A stretch of 64,000 nt of DNA from Davidsoniella eucalypti (taxonomy: Eukaryota; Ascomycota; Sordariomycetes; Microascales; Ceratocystidaceae): NCBI GenBank assembly GCA_004009845.1, contig RMBW01000032.1, positions 186,001-250,000 of the forward strand, in the 5' to 3' direction. Under the pieces are notes generated by a model. That model saw nothing but the letters and a program-made list of their open reading frames with translations, searched no databases and was not told the DNA's origin. The translations under genes were made by a program, and so were the position numbers. Positions 56,670 to 64,000 of this stretch are shown piece after piece; position 1 is the first letter of the stretch, and the number at the start of each line of letters is the position of its first letter.

Positions 56670-58353
56670 ATGCTTCTCGGTGTACGCCCCGTAACTGGCC
56701 TTGCGGTGGCAGCAGCTACAAGTGCCCCAGCTGCCGTGGACATCGGATGGCATGCCCCAGCGTCGTCGGACGTGAACAATCTCACCGAAGCTGTCAATGG
56801 GACAGGTGTTTGGGGCTTCATTTACGATGGAAGTACGACACCGGATGATGAATATGGCACGTATAACTGGTGCAATATGCCCCATGTGCGGGTAAAAGAG
56901 TACCCGCGTGCCGATCCAGCATATGAACTAAGATATGTCGAAGCCGTAAGTGTCTGAGCCTATGAACAAAGATAGCGTATCTGTCGTTGTCTGTTTGTTT
57001 TGTTGACGAGTCTTTGATATATAAAATACGCCATAGATCCACCGCCATCACAAACGAACGCCGTATGCATCCAATGCTTTCCCCGTTGAGCCGTACCGGT
57101 GGGACTGCGATGACACTGCGCTCTTCTATACCGGCCAGCCTTTGGCCTCTGCTGGACAAGATTCGTCATCTGGAAACCCCGCAGCTAGAGCCTACTTAGT
57201 TGCCTACCAGACATCTCAGAACTACGGGGCAGTTGATGCTGCCGGGTGGCACGGCACTTGTCAGTTTCCCCAACTCACCGCCGGCGGCCTAGATGACTCG
57301 TTTGTCCACGGCGCTGATCTGTACGGCGTGTATCACGACCTGCTCGGATTTCTGCCATCAAGAACCGGCTCTTCTTCTCTTGCAGACGGTAAAGCTACCT
57401 GGGATACTCAAGTCCAGTTCCGTGTAACCAACAACAAGATCACGAGCCAAGTTGCTGGAATGCTCATTGCTGGCATGTGGGATCTAGCGCCCGACGCCGT
57501 GATTCCGCTACTAGTCGAGCTGGACACGATCGACTCGCTCGAACCCCAGCTCTCGTGCCCTGTTGGAGATGCGCTCCGAGCCGCTATCAGGTCTACCACG
57601 TCAAACTCAGAATGGGCTGCTCATATACAGGCCACACAGAACTTGTACGCCGAGCTAGATGCCATCTCTGCTGTACCGGCAGACGACTCTGGCTTCCACG
57701 CTAGCTTTGACCACTATTATGACAACTTGTCAGCGCGCCAATGCCATGCCAAGCTGCTGCCTTGTTGGGGCGACCCCGTGCTATCAGCTGGTTCCTCACA
57801 GACGTCGGCCTCCAACAGGTGTATATCGCAGAGCCAGGCCGACGCCGTGTACCGATTGGGCCACTGGGAATATTCGCACATGTACCGTGACGCACCAGAC
57901 TCGCTGGATGCATCAGCAGCTGTATACGGCGTATGGATAGCGACATTAGCGGACCATCTGCGCGCAGTTGTGGCCGGCCAGAACGAGGTGCTGTATTTCC
58001 ATAATATTGCCCACGACGGATCTATATCGCTGCTGCTCTCTGTACTACAGATCCGCGAGATGGTGTGGCCTGGCATGGGCGCCGAGGTGGTCTTTGAGCT
58101 GTACCAGAAGAAAACGGCGGCTTCCACGGCGATGGGTTCTACGCATACAAGTGGTTCTGCTGGGGGGCAAGAGAGTCCGAGTGGCTTCTATATCCGCGTG
58201 CTGTTTAGTGGCCAGGTCCTCGTGTCGTCAAATCCGAGCCTTGGGACTATCGATATGGTGCCTATCGAAACTCTTCTAGCCTATTTTGACGGGCTGACTG
58301 GCCCTGGAGCGTCGCTGGTATATGGCCGGTGTAATGGATCGATCCCACTGTAG
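56670..58353 (+). CDS. Secreted histidine acid phosphatase superfamily protein
   Basis: Branch-2 histidine phosphatase. Exons are 56670-56945 and 57037-58353 (91-bp intron), 530 aa. The start was chosen at 56670 because MLLGVRPVTGLAVAAATSA reads as a signal peptide before PAAVDIGWHAP; in-frame ATGs at 56574 and 56526 are alternatives without a signal. Family blocks are VWGFIYDGSTTPDDEYGTYNWCNMPHV, the modified RHG motif IHRHHKRTPYASN formed across the splice (Arg95, His96), the WDCDD block, and the acid/base motif NIAHDGSISLLLSVLQ (His418, Asp419). The end SNPSLGTIDMVPIETLLAYF is typical. Paired Cys residues fit an extracellular protein. Substrate cannot be set from sequence. A CACGTG lies upstream. 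Confidence 0.88.
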
Positions 58354-60149
58354 AATGATATAATTAAAGATATAGCACGCTCTATAAACATCAAACAGTA
58401 TTCAACATTTCTCAAATACTAAGGTTGTACAACTAGCTATACGTTGCCTGTAATATAAGGACCGGATAGTCGGATACAGGGAAAACAAAACATGCTTTGG
58501 ATGGGACGGAACAGCAGAGTTTTAGACAATATCAAGACTTGACTTGTTAAACTACGTAGAAGATAGGCTGTGTGTAGGACTCGTATTTCTCCATACATGG
58601 GGAAATTCTCCGCCGAGAAATGTCTGGATAAATGTATCCGTCATGTCTTAGATAATTCCGTCCTCTATCTCCGTCACCGTTTATCTGATATACATATGTC
58701 AGCTAGCAGCTGCCTTTTATCAGGGCCGACTTACTCTGCTTTGGGGGAGGATGAATTACACTGTAGCTACATAAGTCGAGGCTTAGAATGAAGATGTATA
58801 TCATTTACTCTGTCAATCACTACCCCAACATGAATCTCTGATTGAAAATATTCCGATGAAAGTGCCTGGAATCGGAAACAGCGTTCTTTATGAAACAGGC
58901 TTTCGAGACAATTCGTGCATGCAATATCTATTGCCTCGGTATTTTTCCTCTCCCTCTTTCGTTACTGGACTATGGGTATATAGAAATCTATTTTACGAAA
59001 TGATGACGTCCAAAGTTTCTATACTTACTTTATCGTAGCATCTAGAGTCACATAGAGATACTACACAAGGCAGAAAAGACAAAAGATATCCAAGAAAAAA
59101 GAAACCGATAGCACTATCGTGACTTTTTGAAACAAGATTCTCGTAACCCCGTGATTCACGATGTTGCCTGTTGCATAAAGTCATGCGGCATTTGCAACTG
59201 TAGTACGAGTAGGAAAGCTTTGCACCTTATGGTTAAATTCTTCATGCTCTCTGCCTTCTTTCAGCGTCGTATTATTCATGCTGTTGTCAAACTAGCACTT
59301 TTGCACTTTCTTTTTGTTTTAGTCTGCCATGTCCATATTAGTGTTGGTCTTTTGTTTCTGATCGTCAGTACCACCTACTTACATACCAACATATACATGC
59401 AACCACATCATCTTCTAGCCCCATGTTAGGTGGTCAGTCTTGGAACCAAGTTTATGTATCTGAACAAGGAATAACTCTTGAAACATAGGACAATGATATA
59501 CCGAGCAAGCCACTATCGGTGATCTGCTATGGGTTTACTGATGATACGAATAGTGTGCTCAGATGTCAAGATCTCGCTGTGCCCAGTGTCTTTTACTGTT
59601 GCCAGATCGCCATGGCCAATGGTAGCTGGCTCAATAAAGTAGGGCTAGCAAGACAGACAACAACGTCCCATTTTTTGGCTGTCAAAGGCGGATTGAGTTG
59701 CCAGAAACAGCTGGTGATTTTGAATTCAAAGCCTCCTACTATATAATAAAATAAAGAAGCTATATTGTCTGAGCCGCCACCTGCTATACAGGTCTGAGTC
59801 GAGCCAGTAACATGTCATAACTACCACCAGTCCTGTTCCTTTTTGGGGTGTGTGTTCCTTTCGAACTTGTCTTGTTTCCTTTCCCGCCTAATATAGCAAC
59901 GTCAATAATTTAATAATTGGACAGATGTCCAGCGCATGTGTCCAGAAAGAGAAGGAAAGGAGGGGGTGTCATTTGAAATGGGCCGCGGAAAAGGGAAAAG
60001 GGCGACTCATTACAGCAAGGACAAACGAACAGAAAGAAGGAAAGGCTGATGCAATTAATTCCTCACTTTGCTAGCCGATACGTAGGTACATGAAGTGTTC
60101 ATGGAGGAGGGCTTATACTACTATACTTGGTGAACGATTACGCATTGGT

Positions 60150-60878
60150 CTACACCTCAAACAAGCAATCGTGATAGGAGAAGAAAAGAGGGAGAAAGGA
60201 CGTGCCAGCCATTCTGTAGGCTGGATGTATGATATCACCACATACCATCATATATAATCCACATATAGCCAAGATACCACCGCCTGTATAGGCGAGCTGT
60301 AAGATAGACGCTCCGGTGACGAAAGTAGCAGTATACGTAGTAGCAGCTCCATCCGCCGTAGCATTGCTAGGACTTGTATCACTATAGCATAGCCATCATA
60401 TAGCCATACAACACCCCCCCCCCCCCCCCCTAAAGAAGACGAATTATGAGAGAGATCACTTTGCTGGAGACCAAACCTGTCGCATCACACTTGTAGATTG
60501 GCCATCCGATTCGGTAGAATGACCTACAATATGTACCTAAGATGAAGTGGCAATAGAAAATAAAAGCTACGAGGCAAAAGAAAGGCCGAGCTGACGATAT
60601 AGTAATAATGGAACAAAAAGGGACCTTTTCACTGTTCACTAACCGGAATATGAAAAAAAAAGACTTCATGTTACAAAATGACCATGTACTGATACTTATT
60701 CTTTCAAGCTGTCAGCTAGCAATGATCTAGTTTGGGCACTACTGAGAATGTCTTTATAGTGTACGGCTAACACGGTTGCCGGCTTTAGGACACCGAAAGA
60801 CGTGAATAATAGAATAACGACCAAGAACAAAGCCTTTCGATACGAGCACCCTAGTAACAAATACCAGTACATAATCAT
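60150..60878 (-). CDS. Candidate small secreted or membrane protein, three exons (tentative)
   Basis: Proposed minus-strand exons are 60878-60765, 60536-60460 and 60381-60150, 140 aa, all junctions GT-AG and in phase. Exon 1 (38 codons) is a signal-peptide-like leader: MIMYWYLLLGCSYRKALFLV then a Leu/Val/Phe core ending KPATVLA. Exon 2 opens VHIVGHSTESDGQSTSV and joins exon 3 to give SPANDTSPSNATADGAATTY, a Ser/Thr/Asn-rich stretch with two N-glycosylation sequons. A hydrophobic segment follows (GASILQLAYTGGGILAICGL). That order is typical of fungal GPI-anchored or single-pass surface proteins. Weak points: the first donor (GTACAC) is poor, the second intron contains a 17-G run, and no family is recognised. 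Confidence 0.25.
60414..60430 (+). repeat. Poly-C run of 17 (poly-G on the minus strand)
   Basis: Longest homopolymer in the window; could fold as G-quadruplex on the minus strand. It is also a likely spot for sequencing length errors. Confidence 0.9.
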
Positions 60879-63169
60879 TTTGCAAAATGAAGTCACGAGC
60901 GGTTGAATTTAAAAACTACTACAAACTTGAGCTTATCGGGGTCTTAAAACTGCCCCCCAAACATTGATATACTAGGCTTCATTATAAGAAGTGATAACAA
61001 GACGCAATCAGTTTTCAAGGTCACCGGAATTCTTCTTGGGCAGATACAAACATGCCTTTCTTAAAAATAAATAAAAAATGATAATAAAAGGTACCGGTTC
61101 CAAAAGGTGACAAACAAGAGACAGGAGAAAGAACAAAAAAGATGCACAAGTGCCTAGGCACAGACTAGTTTTCTGCAGTTTGCTTTTACTTTCAAGATTA
61201 AGAAATCTATAGGCTCATAAGTTTGGTACTTTTTTTTTCTCGTTTCCTTGGCCACAGTAAAAAGAAAAGGAAAGAAGAAAAAAAAGTAACCTCGATCTTA
61301 GATTAAAGGATAAAGGAGGAAACAAAAGATAGAAGAAAATTAATCAAGCAAGCACTACCTCTTCGTATATCATCGTCATAGTGACCCCCAAAAAGAGTAA
61401 CGACTAATAATACTTAGTACACATATCGTATAAGAAATTTATTGGAAAAGGCCAACAGGGTCACACAACTTACTAAGTCTCCACTGCTAAGGCTAAACTT
61501 GCCAAGTAGTTGTACTTCATAGCGAGCTAAAACATAGTCATAAGATATGCTTGCAGAATTCACGTCATTTTCACCCTTGCTTGAGGCATTGCTAAACTTC
61601 GGCTAAGAAGCTACGATCAGAAAACCTTCATGAAAACAATAACTAAATAAGAACCCCTTCTCTCCAAATTAGCCTTTCAGTCGGTGGGGAAAAAAAAGTC
61701 ACGATTTATAGAGTATGTGAGAAAGCCTCATCTCTTCCTTTCTTGGTCAAAGTGTCGAAGAAAAAAAAAGTAGAGAGCAATTCTTGTACAAGGATCTCTC
61801 TAAGTTTGCTTCTGACGCAATGGGACAAGAAAGGCCCATCAACGACGAGGCAATGCTAGAACATCATCAGATGCCGGAAATAGTTGCGAACGGGCGGCTG
61901 AGGCAACAAAACGAGAGATAGAAAGAGAGAAAACATCAAGGAGTCTTCTAGTAAGCTAAACAAGTTGGCAAGCATAAGATGAAAGAAGGACCAAAAGTAC
62001 TTGTTTAGCATTCCGTATTGATTTTGTGTCTTTATTCTTCTTTTTTCTCTTATAATCCAGCTAAAGGGTTTTTTGTAGAAAGCTCGGCGCTAAGCAATTT
62101 GTTCTGCCTTGTCATCTTTCCACATGCCAGCTAACTTTTCTATTCTCTTCTTTTCTCGATTATATTGGTTCTCTCTAGGAATTTGTCTGGGAAAAAACTT
62201 ACTGCAAACTAGTACATACAAGGCCTAGAACTAAAATCAAAGTATAGGAAAACATATAGATAATAATAAACAAAAAAAAATAGCTTATCGGTCCGGTATA
62301 GGGGGCAAAGCCATGTACAAAATAAGAGGGCCAAAGAAAAAAAAGAAAAAGGGAAACGTTTCACGAGAATTTTACTTTTTAGAGCCATAGCAGGGGCTTT
62401 TGCCGACAGATGTTTTGGCCACAAATGAAGCCGCAATAGGCATAGCTAAGTTCATAGGAGGTATGACACGAGGTAGATTATCTAAGACTTTGCAATAATG
62501 CTGAAGAACTTGGCTTTGGGAACTCACTACCTAACTCATTCTTTGCAAAATCTCAAGGGTCATTCACCATCGTCATCGTATCAATGGCCACCGACTCAAT
62601 AGTATTGGTAGCAGAAGTTAAACCAGCTTAGTCGATAGAAAACATAGAAGAAAACTGCAAAGTTCGAATTTTTGGTGACTGGGATTGCCTCTGTAACGAT
62701 GCCCGAAATCAGGAAACTGGGGAACGGCTTGGCGAAAGCTAAGCGCAAGGTCTATCCTAGCTAACGATGCCGTGCCCTTCTCAATTACGTCAGGGCTTTG
62801 GTCGAGAGTGTCAACGAAAATGGAAGAGAATACATATGTAAGAAGGCCAGGACCAGATATCGTAGCGTGACAGCGGTTTCGGTGTATATATTTCAGATAT
62901 GCGTATCTTTTAGAGGTGACTAAAAAAGGCTTCAGGATGATAAAATGCAATGGTGTATGCAGGCTCACTTATGCCGACATACATATCTGTAGATGGTCCA
63001 AACAGCACCAGGCCAGGGTCACATGTGCGCCGATGAGGGTGTGTGGGGGATGTTGGTACGGCCTAATAGATGCTGGAGCGCTAGCCCAGCTACAGCCTAC
63101 TTATATTCTTCGGGGCTTTTTTTTCTTTCTTGCTTCTCTTAGTCCTAACTTTGTTTGGCTTCATAGCAA

Positions 63170-63191
63170 CAAACAAACAAACAAACAAACA
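63170..63191 (+). repeat. (CAAA)5 tetranucleotide microsatellite
   Basis: Five exact CAAA units in noncoding DNA. Confidence 0.9.
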
Positions 63192-64000
63192 ACAGTAGGT
63201 TTCTTTCTCGATATGTAAAACCCGTCCCAGCTGAGGAGGTCCCACAGCATTGTCGTTGATTTCAGCCAAACTGGGCTTAGTGGCGGCTCAGGATCAACAC
63301 ATGTGTAGCATGGCGGGTGGAGCGTGGTTTTTTTTCTCTTCTATCTTGTTTACCAATATAGGATCCTCTGATAGTACAAATGCATTGCAAGGTTATGATG
63401 ATGAGAATAACTTTGCCTGATTCCGTCATTCCGTTGTTGAGCGACAGGGGATCGTGATAAGGTGATGATAAAGAAACTGTCCGGCGAAACGTTTATAGTG
63501 AGGAAGAAACGGCAACAAGGAGGGCCAAAGCTATGTTTAAAAAAAAATGAGGTGGTTGATAAATGGAGAAGCGCTACAGTATCAGCAGCGTAAATGCGAC
63601 CAACAACAGGCCATACTGAGCGATGATGTTATGTACATGTGTACAATATATCTGTACAATACGTGACCTCTACTGGTATATACTTACTATTGAGCCAGGT
63701 TTGCCATCTCATCAAACAAAACTTGCTCTCACATGCAGGATAGGAAATGGATGGGATGACATGGAGTTTAGGTCTAGAAAAAGGGCATTTCTAATATCGG
63801 ATCATCATGAAGGGCCCGTGAATGCCACGAAAAAATAGGCATGAGGCTATCAATACATATAAACTTCCAGGAGGTCCGTGGCTTGATGGGTCGGTTGGTT
63901 CGTAGAAAAAAAGCCGTCTAGATTTAAGAAAAGGCCTTTTGGGACGCTTGGTCTGGAGATCGGTCAGAGTTCATGACTATTTCCTGTCTTTTGTCTTCTT

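Larger units (their letters stand above)
58354..64000. other. 5.6-kb gene-poor AT-rich region at the right edge
   Basis: No confident gene. It contains A/T-rich DNA, a 17-C run, an AAAC tetranucleotide repeat, several short ORFs mostly without ATG, and one candidate spliced small gene on the minus strand (60150-60878). The last 3 kb show nothing I can support. Confidence 0.5.

Noticed and set aside
62618..62968. 116-codon minus-strand frame
   Set aside because: Starts at a non-ATG codon and shows no family or splice support; some stretches look protein-like but evidence is too thin.
1..64000. tRNA, rRNA, CRISPR array and intact transposons
   Set aside because: Searched by eye for B-box (GTTCRANNC) with paired arms, regular spacer repeats, and transposase motifs with inverted ends; found none that hold up. 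Isolated GTTC-type words lack the rest of a tRNA. A covariance-model scan would be decisive.

Overview
The window is nuclear DNA of a filamentous ascomycete (Pezizomycotina, most likely a Sordariomycete). The evidence is short spliceosomal introns (about 60-260 bp, GTAAGT/GTGAGT donors, CTAAC-type branch points), TTAGGG-type telomere-like motifs, a HET-domain gene and a CipC-type stress gene. All genes are on nuclear-type, mostly monocistronic units. I could not name the species. Exon coordinates in the entries were worked out by hand from splice signals, reading phase and family conservation.

The left part (1-29.3 kb) is a dense core-gene block: the 3' part of a dihydroxyacetone kinase; spliceosomal Sm-D2; 3-hydroxyisobutyryl-CoA hydrolase (Ehd3); an Ams2/Spt21-type GATA factor; DNA polymerase alpha subunit B (POL12); an MFAP1 splicing factor with an RS tail; the pre-60S factor Alb1; a membrane-anchored Ubp16-type deubiquitinase; a Rad9/Crb2-type BRCT checkpoint mediator; a cytosolic GH18 protein; and a small Cys-containing acidic protein.

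The middle (29.3-50.6 kb) alternates genes with longer gaps: a PAF-acetylhydrolase-type lipase, a short MetE-like zinc methyltransferase, a four-exon CipC gene, a large SPX-EXS phosphate exporter (XPR1/SYG1 type) with strikingly C-ending codons, an Ape1/Lap4-type M18 aminopeptidase with an unusual N-terminal extension, and a stand-alone HET protein.

The right part (50.6-64 kb) is gene-poor and AT-rich. The one secure gene there is a secreted histidine acid phosphatase (56.7-58.4 kb). Around it lie protein-like short ORFs, a possible small spliced secreted or membrane protein (60.15-60.88 kb), and simple repeats.

Themes linking genes: S-phase and genome maintenance (Ams2/Spt21-like, POL12 with paired MluI cell-cycle boxes, Rad9-like); RNA processing and ribosome assembly (SmD2, MFAP1, Alb1); phosphate handling (SPX-EXS exporter and acid phosphatase). 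No tRNA, rRNA, CRISPR array or intact transposon was recognised.
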